From: RUG695 sp050943135
GTDB taxonomy: Bacteria > Planctomycetota > Planctomycetia > Pirellulales > Thermoguttaceae
Length of the DNA stretch: 64,000 bases
Direction of reading: 5' to 3'
NCBI GenBank assembly: GCA_050943135.1
Contig: JBMNOP010000005.1
Span: 1 to 64,000, forward strand
In this document: positions 1-8,318 of the stretch, piece by piece
Position numbering within the stretch: the stretch's first letter is position 1
Layout of the letters: the number at the start of each line of letters is the position of its first letter
Translations under genes and position numbers: made by a program
The notes under the pieces: model-generated
What the model was told of the DNA's origin: nothing
The model's input: the letters and a program-made list of their open reading frames with translations, nothing else
The model's database searches: none

Positions 1-558
1 CTGAAAGAAAGGGGTCTCAAGGGAGTTCGTCTTTTTGTCGGCGACAAGAATCTTGGCATGCTTGAGACGATTAACGAGGTTTTTCCGGACTCACGCTATC
101 AGCGTTGCATCGTCCATTTTTATCGGAACGTATTTTCTGTCATCCCGCGTGGAAAGGTTCGGGCGGTTTCCATGATGTTGAAGGCGATTCACTCTCAGGA
201 GAGCAAGGAAGCAGCTCGAGCCAAGGCAAAGCAAGTGGCCTCACAACTCCGTGAGATGAGGCTCTCCACCGCGGCCAGGAAGGTTGAAGAGAGCATAGAA
301 GAGACGTTGACGTTTATGGAATTTCCGAGTCAGCATTGGACTCGCCTCCGAACCAATAACCTGCTTGAGCGGGTCATTTGGGAGATAAAACGCCGGACAC
401 GTGCGATTGGAGCGTTTCCGGACGGTCAGAGTGCGCTGATGTTGGTATGTGCCAGGCTCAGGCATGTTGCCGTTTCCGAATGGGGGACCAAACGCTATAT
501 GAATATGGATCATCTTTGGGAGATGGACGCAGAACGAGATGAATTGACCGTCGGCTAG
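1..558 (+). CDS. IS256-family transposase, C-terminal part (5' end outside window)
   Basis: The frame is open from base 1, so the gene starts before the window; about 185 C-terminal residues are visible of a family that usually has about 400. The visible part matches the mutator/IS256 DDE transposase C-half: GDKNLGM holds the second catalytic Asp (often written SDAHxG in the family), YQRCIVHFYRNV is the conserved Cys/His stretch, and RTNNLLERVIWEIKRR contains the catalytic Glu region, followed by AIGAFPDG. The stop lies inside a 22-bp palindrome and an element end follows. The protein would cut and rejoin the ends of its own element. The visible half has no frameshift or stop, so activity cannot be excluded. 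Family assignment is confident; the state of the N-terminal half is unknown. Confidence 0.9.
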   Translation: MKERGLKGVRLFVGDKNLGMLETINEVFPDSRYQRCIVHFYRNVFSVIPRGKVRAVSMMLKAIHSQESKEAARAKAKQVASQLREMRLSTAARKVEESIEETLTFMEFPSQHWTRLRTNNLLERVIWEIKRRTRAIGAFPDGQSALMLVCARLRHVAVSEWGTKRYMNMDHLWEMDAERDELTVG

Positions 559-567
559 CCGACGGTC
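546..567. repeat. 22-bp palindrome over the transposase stop codon
   Basis: Two perfect 10-base arms (GACCGTCGGC and its complement) flank a central TA. The TAG stop codon of the transposase begins at this TA. It could fold as a hairpin that ends transcription or blocks read-through, but no T-run follows. Confidence 0.7.
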
Positions 568-585
568 AACCGAGTGGTAAAAATA

Positions 586-611
586 AATTTGCGAAAGATT
601 CTTGACACTAT
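586..611. mobile_element. Probable right terminal repeat of the IS256-type element
   Basis: The stretch ending in GATTCTTGACACTATC resembles the outer ends of IS256-family elements, which commonly finish in a TTGACACTA-like motif. It lies about 30 bases past the transposase stop. The left end is outside the window, so the inverted repeat and the target duplication cannot be compared. The rest of the gap up to the dnaK 3' end (612-879) holds only the dnaK terminator. Confidence 0.5.
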
Positions 612-814
612 CTTTCTCTTGGATCATTTTGCGTTTCGATTTGAGTTCCCTCTCTTCTTTGCTCAGTTCGACGGTATCGGCCCTTTTCATTCTGCTTTTC
701 ACCGAAAGAAAAACAAAACCCAATTCCCACGGGCGATTATGCCATATTTTTTCAGGACACGATAAAGTTCGGTTCGAATGAGACAAAACCACAAATCCCG
801 CCATGTACGAAGAA

Positions 815-844
815 CGCGCCCGCGTGCTTCCGCACGCGGGCGCG
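815..844 (-). terminator. Hairpin downstream of dnaK
   Basis: A perfect 13-bp GC-rich stem (815-827 with 832-844) lies 35 bp past the dnaK stop. On the minus strand its loop reads GGAA, a stable GNRA tetraloop. The following sequence has only a mild T enrichment (GTTCTTCG), so it is a good transcript end but a weak canonical intrinsic terminator. Confidence 0.6.
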
Positions 845-879
845 CCTGCCACCCATGGAGAAAGAAAGGTAATGGTTGG

Positions 880-2781
880 TTACTCTTTCACTTCGAACTC
901 GGCATCGACGGCGTCGTCGTCTTTTCCGCCCCCTCCTCCGGCAGCACCCGCGGCTCCCGCCGTGTCGGCCTGCTGCGTGCTCTGGTAAAGGGCGGCACTC
1001 ATCGCGTGAGTTACCCGTTCCAGATCGGCAAGCGCCGACTTCATCTTCTCGGTGTTGTCGGAATTGCAGGCTTCCCGAACCGCCTTGATTTGCGTCTCGA
1101 CAGCCTCTTTATCTTCGGGGCGGAGTTTGTCGGCATGCTCTTTGAGCTGCTTTTCGAGACTGAAACACATCGACTCGGCTTGGTTCTTCGTTTCGACCTT
1201 TTCGCGCCGTTCTTTATCTTCCTGGGCGTGAATCTCGGCGTCACGTTTCATCTTTTCGATCTCGTCTTTCGAAAGACCGCCCGACTGCTCGATGCGGATC
1301 TTCTGCTCTTTTTGCGTGCCGAGGTCTTTTGCTTTAACACTCAGGATGCCATTGGCGTCGATATCGAACGAAACTTCGATTTGCGGAACACCGCGCGGTG
1401 CCGGGGGAATGTCTTCCAGGTTGAACTGGCCCAAGAGCCGGTTGTCGGTCGCCATTTCCCGCTCGCCTTGGTAAACCTTGATCGTAACGGCGGTTTGGTT
1501 ATCGTCGGCCGTCGAGAAGATCTGTTTCCGGTCGAGCGGAATGGTCGAGTTCTTTTCGACCAGTCTGGTCATCACGCCGCCGAGCGTCTCGATCCCGAGG
1601 GAAAGAGGCGTTACGTCGAGGAGAAGAACATCCTTGACCTCACCGGCCAGAACGCCGCCCTGGATCGCCGCGCCGACCGAAACGACTTCGTCGGGGTTCA
1701 CCCCCTTGTGCGGTTCCTTGCCGAAGAACTTCTGAACCGTTTCCTGAACCTTCGGGATACGGCTCGAGCCGCCGACCAGTACCACCTCGTCAATATCGGC
1801 AGGAGTCAGTTTGGCATCTTCGAGCGCCTGGCGAACCGGGCCTTTGGTCCGTTCGATCAGGTGGTCGACCATCCGTTCGAATTCGGCACGGGTCAACTTC
1901 ATCATCAGATGTTTCGGGCCCGTCGCGTCGGCCGTGATGAACGGCAGGTTGATGTCGGTCGACTGAAGCGTGCTCAGCTCCCGTTTTGCCTTCTCGGCAC
2001 CCTCTTGCAGACGTTGGAGTGCCATCGGGTCTTTTCGCAGGTCGATCCCCTGTTTCTTTCGGAAGTCGTCGGCAATGTAGTCGATCAGGACTTTGTCGAA
2101 ATCGTCGCCGCCGAGGTGGGTGTCGCCGTTCGTCGCAACGACTTCGAAGACCCCGTCCGAAACGTCAAGAACCGAAACATCGAAGGTGCCGCCCCCGAGG
2201 TCGAAGACGACGATCTTCTGTTTGACGTTTTTGTCCAGTCCGTAGGCAAGTGCCGCCGCGGTCGGTTCGTTGATGATACGCATCACTTCGAGACCGGCGA
2301 TCTGACCGGCGTCTTTCGTCGCTTGACGTTGGGAATCGTTGAAGTAAGCCGGAACCGTAATGACGGCCTTGTTCACTTTGTGGCCGAGGTAGGCTTCCGC
2401 CGATTCCTTCAACTTACGAAGGATCAACGCCGAGATTTCCGGGGGAGTGTGTGCTTTGCTGCCGGCTTCGACCTTTACGTAGTCTTGGGCAGAACCGACG
2501 AGTTTGTAAGGGATTGTTTCTTCTTCCGAACTGACTTCGGACCGTTTTCGCCCCATAAAACGCTTGATGGAGGAAATCGTACGTACCGGGTTTGTTACCG
2601 CCTGACGTCTCGCCGGTTCGCCGACGAGGGTTTCGCCACCGTCGGTGAACGCCACGACACTGGGAGTTAGCCGGTTCCCTTCCGGGTTCGGGATAACCTT
2701 CGCGTCTTTTCCTTCCATTACCGCGACCACGGAGTTGGTTGTTCCGAGGTCGATTCCAATGATTTTTTCACCGTTTGCCAT
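880..2781 (-). CDS. dnaK: Molecular chaperone DnaK (Hsp70)
   Basis: ATP-driven cytoplasmic chaperone that binds exposed hydrophobic segments of client proteins. The 633-residue length is normal. The N-terminal nucleotide-binding domain shows GIDLGTTNS near residue 9, IINEPTAAALAYGLD near 170 and VFDLGGGTFDVSVLD near 195. The linker DVLLLDVTPLSLGIETLGG near 390 is followed by the beta-sandwich substrate domain and helical lid. The tail is Gly-rich and acidic, ending DAEFEVKE, close to the usual EEVKD-like end. The start is ATG at 2781 with GAGAGGAAT about 8 bases upstream. No grpE or dnaJ lies next to it. Upstream there is no CIRCE element, but a -24/-12 promoter match sits about 140 bp from the start codon. 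Confidence 0.98.
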   Translation of the reverse strand: MANGEKIIGIDLGTTNSVVAVMEGKDAKVIPNPEGNRLTPSVVAFTDGGETLVGEPARRQAVTNPVRTISSIKRFMGRKRSEVSSEEETIPYKLVGSAQDYVKVEAGSKAHTPPEISALILRKLKESAEAYLGHKVNKAVITVPAYFNDSQRQATKDAGQIAGLEVMRIINEPTAAALAYGLDKNVKQKIVVFDLGGGTFDVSVLDVSDGVFEVVATNGDTHLGGDDFDKVLIDYIADDFRKKQGIDLRKDPMALQRLQEGAEKAKRELSTLQSTDINLPFITADATGPKHLMMKLTRAEFERMVDHLIERTKGPVRQALEDAKLTPADIDEVVLVGGSSRIPKVQETVQKFFGKEPHKGVNPDEVVSVGAAIQGGVLAGEVKDVLLLDVTPLSLGIETLGGVMTRLVEKNSTIPLDRKQIFSTADDNQTAVTIKVYQGEREMATDNRLLGQFNLEDIPPAPRGVPQIEVSFDIDANGILSVKAKDLGTQKEQKIRIEQSGGLSKDEIEKMKRDAEIHAQEDKERREKVETKNQAESMCFSLEKQLKEHADKLRPEDKEAVETQIKAVREACNSDNTEKMKSALADLERVTHAMSAALYQSTQQADTAGAAGAAGGGGGKDDDAVDAEFEVKE

Positions 2782-2919
2782 AAATGCTGATTCCTCTCTA
2801 TGCCTTAAACACTACCGGACGAGACCGGAGTTATTATTTACTTTGTTGTTGAATTCCGGTTGCCCGGAGTGTTTCAGCCGCTAAACACCCGCCGTGGCAA
2901 GCCGACGTTAAACTTGATG

Positions 2920-2935
2920 AGCAAATCGCGTGCCA
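2920..2935 (-). promoter_or_regulatory. Candidate sigma-54 (-24/-12) promoter for dnaK
   Basis: On the minus strand the sequence TGGCACGCGATTTGCT matches the RpoN consensus TGGCAC-N5-TTGCW at every specified base, with the required GG-N10-GC spacing. It faces dnaK and would give a leader of roughly 125 bases. It lies in the 606-bp non-coding region where an activator site could also fit. A chance match somewhere in a 64-kb window is possible but unlikely in this position and orientation. No activator gene is nearby. Confidence 0.5.
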
Positions 2936-3387
2936 AACCAAAAATTTTTCTTGAACGCCGAAAAACGTAGCAAAAATGCGGTTTTTAGGGAAAGAAGGGC
3001 AATAAGAGAAGGGAGTCGCCCCCGAATGACGAAAAGAAGAGACACGGTTCGCGGAAAGAGACTGCCATTTTGACATATTCCGCGAGGGAACACAGCCGCC
3101 CGAAAACGGCCGCAGACGGTATCGACCCTCGCACCGAAGGTGCAGGCGGGGTTCGTGCCGACCCGGAAAACCGAAAGGGAAAGAAGTTTTGTTATACGCT
3201 TTGCGACAAAAATAGTGCAATACAAAAAGCGAAATCGCCCACAAGAAAGAACAATCGTCACAATCGTCAATCTATATTTCTTTCCAAGTTTACCCTGTTT
3301 TTACCCGATACCCAATTTACCGAATCGTTAGATTCCAACGTCATCATTCAACGATATAGAGCACCTTAACAAGATTTTTATTCATCT
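2936..3387. other. Non-coding stretch between dnaK and the next gene
   Basis: No supported gene was found. Open frames on both strands lack family signatures and start signals. The stretch is AT-richer than the flanking genes and contains AAAAATTTTT (2942-2951) just upstream of the candidate -24/-12 element. It may hold an activator site for dnaK and the promoter of the rightward gene, but no dyad was convincing. Confidence 0.4.
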
Positions 3388-3690
3388 ATGGTCAGTACCA
3401 ATTTTTCGTCTATACAGACTTTTGACGACCTTCAGAACTTCATTTATAGGACAATTTGCAGAGATCACGAGCTTTTACCCGACGCGTTTCCGACGACGGA
3501 AAACGTCCTGCGTAATGCCGACGGGGTCTCCTGCGGGATGATGTTCTGTCTCCATGGGCCGCGTAAGGTCAAGTTTTCCGCCATCTGGGAGAAGGAAAGC
3601 AACCGGATCCTCTTCTACGGACCGGCGGGGAAGCGTTACCAGCAGATCGATCTCGATCCGAACGCCGTTTGTTTTGCGAATCTCTGGTAA
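3388..3690 (+). CDS. Conserved planctomycete hypothetical protein, 100 aa
   Basis: A small soluble protein without signal peptide or membrane segment. It has a short helical N-terminus, then LLPDAFPTTENVL, then SCGMMFCLHGPRKVKFSAIW and a strand ending ILFYGPAGKRYQQI. The CGM-F-LHGPR-VK-TAIW pattern resembles a small family that I recall from Pirellulales genomes next to unrelated genes. Function is unknown. It starts at ATG 3388; no strong Shine-Dalgarno is visible. It is transcribed alone, with a strong promoter for the next operon immediately downstream. Confidence 0.72.
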   Translation: MVSTNFSSIQTFDDLQNFIYRTICRDHELLPDAFPTTENVLRNADGVSCGMMFCLHGPRKVKFSAIWEKESNRILFYGPAGKRYQQIDLDPNAVCFANLW

Positions 3691-3721
3691 GAGCTCTTCC
3701 CGAAATTTTCGCCGGATTGGA

Positions 3722-3751
3722 TTGACACACCGCCGAACCCTCATATATAAT
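3722..3751 (+). promoter_or_regulatory. Consensus sigma-70 promoter for the bd-like cytochrome operon
   Basis: A perfect TTGACA (3722-3727) and a perfect TATAAT (3746-3751) are separated by 18 bases. Transcription would begin near 3758, leaving a leader of about 145 bases before the ATG at 3904. Both hexamers are full consensus, the best such promoter in the window. Confidence 0.85.
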
Positions 3752-3903
3752 AGTGCCGGGATTTTCCGACCCGAAACGGTGTCGGAGAATATTTTGGCGC
3801 TGTTTGGTACCGATAGCGCTTGAACGTCTTCTGCACCCCCTCCTCTCCATGGGAAACGCAGGAAAAGTCTATCGCGCGGTGCGCATTTTGAGGAATCGGA
3901 AAT

Positions 3904-5475
3904 ATGTCATATCCCTGGTGGTACGTTCCTGCCCTGACATCTCCGATGGTGATCGCCATCGTCGCGGTCGTACACGTCTTGGTCTCGCAGTACGCGGTTG
4001 GCGGCGGGATTCTTCTGGCGCTGGAAAACAGTTACGCTCTGAAAACGGGTGATTCGGAGTACCGAAAATACTGGAAGTCGCACGCCAAATTCTTCATCTT
4101 GCTGACGGTCGTCTTCGGATCAATTACCGGTGTCGGGATCTGGTGGGCGATCGGCCTGGCTTCGCCGCTGGCGACCGAGGAACTCATCCGCATTTTTATT
4201 TTCGGGTGGGCCATCGAGTGGGTCTTTTTCATTCTGGAATTGGTTGCGGCGTTCGGATTCTACTACTTCTGGGACCGCCTCCCCAAATCAACCCATGAGA
4301 CAATAGGATGGATCTACGCTTCGGCGGCCTGGATTTCGCTGGTACTGATCACCGGAATCACCTCGTTTATGCTCAACAGCCGCGGAATTTTCGGCGATTG
4401 GGAGCGGACCGGTGGGTTCTGGTTCGCCTTCTTTAACCGCCAATTCATCCCGCAAACCCTGCTGCGTACCGGCATCTCGCTTGTGCTGGCGACCATCTAC
4501 GTCTACATGCACATCACCTGGGGGAGTGCCCGCGACACGTTGCGCGAAAAGACGATCCGCCGGATGCGGATCCCTTCGATCGTCGGAGTGGTTCTGATGG
4601 TACTCGGGGTCGGCGGTTGGCTGCTTTTCCTTCCGCAATCGGCACGAATGATGCTGGAGAGTATTGCAGTCCTCAACATCTTCCTCGGAATCTTCGTCGG
4701 GGCGTCGGCCGCGATCCTCCTGCTCCTGCTGCTCGGGCCGTTCCGGGCGCCGCAAAAAATGAACTTCACCTCGTCCCTTTCCCTTTTCCTCCTCGCGATT
4801 GCGGCAATCGGTTCAAGCGAGTTTATTCGGGAGGGGATCCGTAAACCGTTCCTGATCGACCAGGTCGTCTACGGCAATCAGATTATGGTCAGTCAGTCGG
4901 GGCCGATTTCCCGTTCCGGATACCTGAACAGCGGGGTCTGGACCGGCCTTTACCTGAAAGACCTGCAAGAGAAGTACCCGACCCTGAGAATCTATACACC
5001 GGCCAACATTCTTGCCGGTAGCCGAAATCTGTCCGCGGGCGGCGGAACGTTTACCCCAACAGCCGGAAGCCGCCTGATGACCGCGGTCAGTGTGGCCGAT
5101 ACGTCTCCCCACTCCCTTCAGGCCCCTGCGGTACTCGATCTGCCGGAAGAAGGGGTGCCCCGTCCCGGAAACGAAGATTGGTTGAGGATGGACGAAGAAG
5201 ACCAGCAGGCGCTCGGCCAGGTCCTCTTTATGCATCACTGCAACGACTGCCATGCGATGAAATACGGCTACTCGGCAGTGGCGCCGCAACTCACCGGAAA
5301 GACCGAAGAAGAGATCGTATCGTTTCTGAAACGCCTGAATCGTCCCCGTTACTTTATGCCTCCCTGGTGTGGCAACGATATCGAGGCGACACTCCTGGCA
5401 CGTTACCTGACCTCGATCCGTCCGGAAATGCCATCAAATATTACCGGCCGACCAAGCGAGCCCGACCTTCCCTGA
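3904..5475 (+). CDS. Cytochrome bd-like (CydA-like) membrane subunit with C-terminal cytochrome c domain
   Basis: A 523-residue inner-membrane protein. The N-terminal part has about eight hydrophobic helices that align by eye with CydA: HVLVSQYAVGGG in helix 1 carries the CydA His19-like ligand, FGSITGVGIWWAIG and FFILELVAAFGFYYFWDRL match the following helices. Where CydA has its FVHTV histidine (His186, heme b558) this protein has LLRTG, and no quinone-loop GRQPW is seen. The C-terminal part is periplasmic, with a heme c motif CNDCH near residue 447 and MPPW near 484 as a likely Met ligand. It probably belongs to the bd-superfamily members that accept electrons from cytochrome c or an unknown donor rather than quinol. 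ATG 3904 follows GAGGAA. The partner gene is 39 bp downstream; no cydB is present. Confidence 0.8.
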   Translation: MSYPWWYVPALTSPMVIAIVAVVHVLVSQYAVGGGILLALENSYALKTGDSEYRKYWKSHAKFFILLTVVFGSITGVGIWWAIGLASPLATEELIRIFIFGWAIEWVFFILELVAAFGFYYFWDRLPKSTHETIGWIYASAAWISLVLITGITSFMLNSRGIFGDWERTGGFWFAFFNRQFIPQTLLRTGISLVLATIYVYMHITWGSARDTLREKTIRRMRIPSIVGVVLMVLGVGGWLLFLPQSARMMLESIAVLNIFLGIFVGASAAILLLLLLGPFRAPQKMNFTSSLSLFLLAIAAIGSSEFIREGIRKPFLIDQVVYGNQIMVSQSGPISRSGYLNSGVWTGLYLKDLQEKYPTLRIYTPANILAGSRNLSAGGGTFTPTAGSRLMTAVSVADTSPHSLQAPAVLDLPEEGVPRPGNEDWLRMDEEDQQALGQVLFMHHCNDCHAMKYGYSAVAPQLTGKTEEEIVSFLKRLNRPRYFMPPWCGNDIEATLLARYLTSIRPEMPSNITGRPSEPDLP

Positions 5476-5514
5476 AAACGAGACCCCCGGAGGGTGGTCA
5501 AAGGATAACAAGAG

Positions 5515-6897
5515 ATGACATCGGTCGATATCTACAGTTTGAACGGTCTACCGGCTCCCTACTGGTTTATCCAGCTCTTTAAGGTGCTCGGGTTCATTCT
5601 CCACAGCATCCCGATGCACCTGTGGCTGGCCGGGCTTCCGCTCGCGTTGATTCTCCTGCTCATCGGCGGGGCCAACGGCAAAACCTTCGCCCGCCGCCTT
5701 TTAAAGCAGATGCCGATCATTATGGCCTTCGGGATCAACCTGGGGATCGTTCCTCTCCTTTTTATTCAAGTCGCCTACTACAAGGTTTTCTACCCGGCCA
5801 CGATCCTGATGGCATGGCACTGGCTCGGCATCCTGGCGTTGGTTTTGCCGGCGTACTACTTGCTCTACCTGACCGGCGCCCTGGTCGATTCCGGTCAGAA
5901 ATGGCGCCCCGCCCTTTCGGGGCTCGTGGCTTCGGTTTTGCTGGTTGCCGCCGGGTTGATCTTCACCGGCGCCTGGACGCTTATGTCTGCCCCCGAATCG
6001 TGGCCCGAACTCTGGCGTGCCAAATCGCTGGCAGGCGCCGCAACCGGTTTCGGTTCGAATTGGTCCGATCCGGTGGTCTTCCTCCGGTTCGTCTCGATCT
6101 GCGGGCTGGCCCTTCTGACGGTGACCTTCTGGCTCTTGTTCGACTCACACGTTCTCTTCACGCAAAAGAAGAGCGTGAAACGCCCGGCATCGGGCCGCCC
6201 GAAGCCGCAGATCACCGATTTTATGGACAACCCCTACCTTTCCGAAAAGAGGAAGCAAAAATTGCAGTATCGCCGTAGACAAGGGCAACTCTCCGAAGAG
6301 GAAGAGCTTGAAGCGCTCGAATACGGTTACGGTGACACCGAACCCCAAGAGGAAGAAAATGTTTCGGACAGAAGTGTCGACAGTGAGGCATATCAGCGTT
6401 GGACAAAACGTTTCGCGTCGGTGTTGGTTTGGTTCGGGGCCTGTGTGGCATTCGGTTCGCTCTGGTTCTATTACTACAAAGTCCTCGACGGTCCCGATTC
6501 GGTGACCGGTGTCCATGAGGCCTCGATGGTCTCTGACCCTTCGCAAATCGAGGTCGACGATTCCGCTCCCGAACGGATCGTGCCGATTTGGCTTCCGCCG
6601 GTCACCTTCGCGGGCATCGGCTTGTTTGCGATCGTAACATTCCTCGGAAGCATCGGGAAACTGGAAGGGAAGCTCCTGGTGACCCTTGTCGGACTGGCCG
6701 AGGCCGTAACGCTGACCTTTTTTGCCATCACCCGGCAGATCATACAAAACGAGCAGATTAAGGATTACCTCGATGTCCGCTCGATACCGGTTCAGTTGCA
6801 GTTAAGCCCGTTGTTGGTGTTCCTCCTGGTCTTCCTCTTCGGGGCCGCGCTGGTGTATTGGATGGTCTACGCGATGGCCAAAACGGTGAAAAGGTAA
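5515..6897 (+). CDS. Polytopic membrane partner of the bd-like cytochrome, CydA-like N-terminus
   Basis: A 460-residue protein with about eight or nine hydrophobic helices. The first helix, GFILHSIPMHLWLAGLPLAL, again resembles CydA helix 1 and holds two histidines that could bind heme. Residues about 220-290 form a charged loop (KRKQKLQYRRRQGQLSEEEE) that splits the protein into two membrane blocks. It ends in two strong helices and a basic tail. It follows the heme c-bearing subunit by 39 bp with its own Shine-Dalgarno, so the two probably form a heterodimeric complex as CydA/CydB do, although this partner looks CydA-like and not CydB-like. The exact reaction is not known; oxygen reduction or another redox function are both possible. 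Confidence 0.7.
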   Translation: MTSVDIYSLNGLPAPYWFIQLFKVLGFILHSIPMHLWLAGLPLALILLLIGGANGKTFARRLLKQMPIIMAFGINLGIVPLLFIQVAYYKVFYPATILMAWHWLGILALVLPAYYLLYLTGALVDSGQKWRPALSGLVASVLLVAAGLIFTGAWTLMSAPESWPELWRAKSLAGAATGFGSNWSDPVVFLRFVSICGLALLTVTFWLLFDSHVLFTQKKSVKRPASGRPKPQITDFMDNPYLSEKRKQKLQYRRRQGQLSEEEELEALEYGYGDTEPQEEENVSDRSVDSEAYQRWTKRFASVLVWFGACVAFGSLWFYYYKVLDGPDSVTGVHEASMVSDPSQIEVDDSAPERIVPIWLPPVTFAGIGLFAIVTFLGSIGKLEGKLLVTLVGLAEAVTLTFFAITRQIIQNEQIKDYLDVRSIPVQLQLSPLLVFLLVFLFGAALVYWMVYAMAKTVKR

Positions 6898-7085
6898 AAA
6901 GGAAAAACAACAGACGGCCCCGCATGCGACGGTACCCGGCTCGGTCCGTTCCCATCGTCGAGGCCTCGGAAATTTCGATTCACTCAAGACATTTCGAAAA
7001 CGGTTTCCCCGCCGTGCGCGGTAGGCTCGGCGGTTTTCGGAATTCCGGCTTCGAATCCTTTACAAAAACAGAAAAGGTGAAAAAC

Positions 7086-8288
7086 ATGACGTATCACGAA
7101 CTGATCCGGAGTCTTAAAACCGACGGCGGGAAGATTGTTATGCTCGTTGCGGACGGAATCGGCGGTCTGCCGATGACACCGGGGGGAAAGACGGAGCTCG
7201 AGGCGGCGAACACCCCGAATTTGGACGCGTTGGCGGTTCGCGGCGTTTCCGGAATGTCGATCCCGATCCTTCCGGGAATCACCCCGGGTAGTGGCCCGGG
7301 GCATCTCGGTCTGTTCGGTTACGACCCCCTCGAATATCCGATCGGGCGCGGCGTACTCGAAGCCTCGGGGATCGCGTTTCCGATCGGGCCCGACGATGTC
7401 TGTGTCCGCTGCAACTTCTGCACCATCGACGAGGCGGGCCTGATCACCGACCGTCGGGCCGGGCGTATCCCGACCGAAGAGAGTTCCGAAGTGGTCAAGC
7501 TCCTGCGTGCCGTCAATATCCCCGGGGTGGAGGTCTTTATCGAACCGGTGAAAGAGCATCGTTTTGTCGTCATCTTCCGCGGGAAGGGGCTGGGGGGGAA
7601 CGTCGCCGATACCGATCCGCAGAAGACCGGTCTCGCTCCGCTCGAACCGGTTGCTAAAGACGAGGCAAGCCGGAAGACTGTCGAGGTGGCCAAAGAATTT
7701 TTCACCCAAGCGAAGAAGATTCTTGCCAGTCAGCCGAAAGCAAACTGCCTGGTCATGCGCGGTTTCGCCACCAAGCCGAATCTTCCCTCCTACCAAGAAT
7801 TATACGGACTCAGTGCCGCGGCAATCGCCGTCTACCCGATGTACAAAGGGCTGGCGAGTCTTGTCGGGATGGAACTGGTCGGCAAGCCGCAGACTCTTCA
7901 AGAGGAGATCGAAGTTCTCAAAGAAAACTGGGAGAAATACGACTTCTTCTTCATCCATTTCAAGTACACCGACAGCCGCGGCGAAGACGGTGATTTCGAA
8001 GCCAAGGTTAAGATGATTGAAGAACTCGACCGGGTTGTACCCGATATCGCTGCACTCAATCCCGCCGCGCTGATCGTCACGGGCGACCACAGCACCCCAG
8101 CAAAGATGGCGTCGCACTCGTTCCATCCGGTTCCGACCCTGATCGTCTCGGATCTGGCTCGTACCGATACCTGTACCGCTTTCAACGAAACCGAAGCCAA
8201 CCGCGGCGGACTCGGTCATTTCCAAGCAATTTATCTGATGTCTCTGGCCATGGCGCACGCCGGACGCCTTGAGAAATACGGTGCCTGA
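7086..8288 (+). CDS. apgM: 2,3-bisphosphoglycerate-independent phosphoglycerate mutase, archaeal type
   Basis: It interconverts 3-phosphoglycerate and 2-phosphoglycerate in glycolysis/gluconeogenesis without a bisphosphoglycerate cofactor. Alkaline-phosphatase-fold motifs are all present in 400 residues: VADGIGG near residue 22 (metal Asp), PGSGPGHLGLFGYDP near 68 (nucleophile Ser), HFKYTDSRGEDGDF near 296 and VTGDHSTPAKMASHS near 336 with metal-binding His/Asp. The frame is open upstream to 6858, but ATG 7086 is preceded by AAGGTGA at 7074-7080 and begins at the usual family start. The archaeal ApgM type is known from several bacterial phyla. It stands alone between the cytochrome pair and a thioredoxin gene. 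Confidence 0.95.
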   Translation: MTYHELIRSLKTDGGKIVMLVADGIGGLPMTPGGKTELEAANTPNLDALAVRGVSGMSIPILPGITPGSGPGHLGLFGYDPLEYPIGRGVLEASGIAFPIGPDDVCVRCNFCTIDEAGLITDRRAGRIPTEESSEVVKLLRAVNIPGVEVFIEPVKEHRFVVIFRGKGLGGNVADTDPQKTGLAPLEPVAKDEASRKTVEVAKEFFTQAKKILASQPKANCLVMRGFATKPNLPSYQELYGLSAAAIAVYPMYKGLASLVGMELVGKPQTLQEEIEVLKENWEKYDFFFIHFKYTDSRGEDGDFEAKVKMIEELDRVVPDIAALNPAALIVTGDHSTPAKMASHSFHPVPTLIVSDLARTDTCTAFNETEANRGGLGHFQAIYLMSLAMAHAGRLEKYGA

Positions 8289-8318
8289 TTTTCCTTACAC
8301 CAAAGAGTGGAGAAAAGA

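Noticed and set aside
778..2670. Long plus-strand open frame (630 codons) opposite dnaK
   Set aside because: It is the antisense shadow of dnaK, with Arg/Phe/Val-rich composition caused by the codon pattern; no family signature.
2834..3369. Several 60-136-codon frames upstream of dnaK
   Set aside because: Low-complexity basic proteins on both strands in AT-rich DNA, no start signals, more consistent with a regulatory region.
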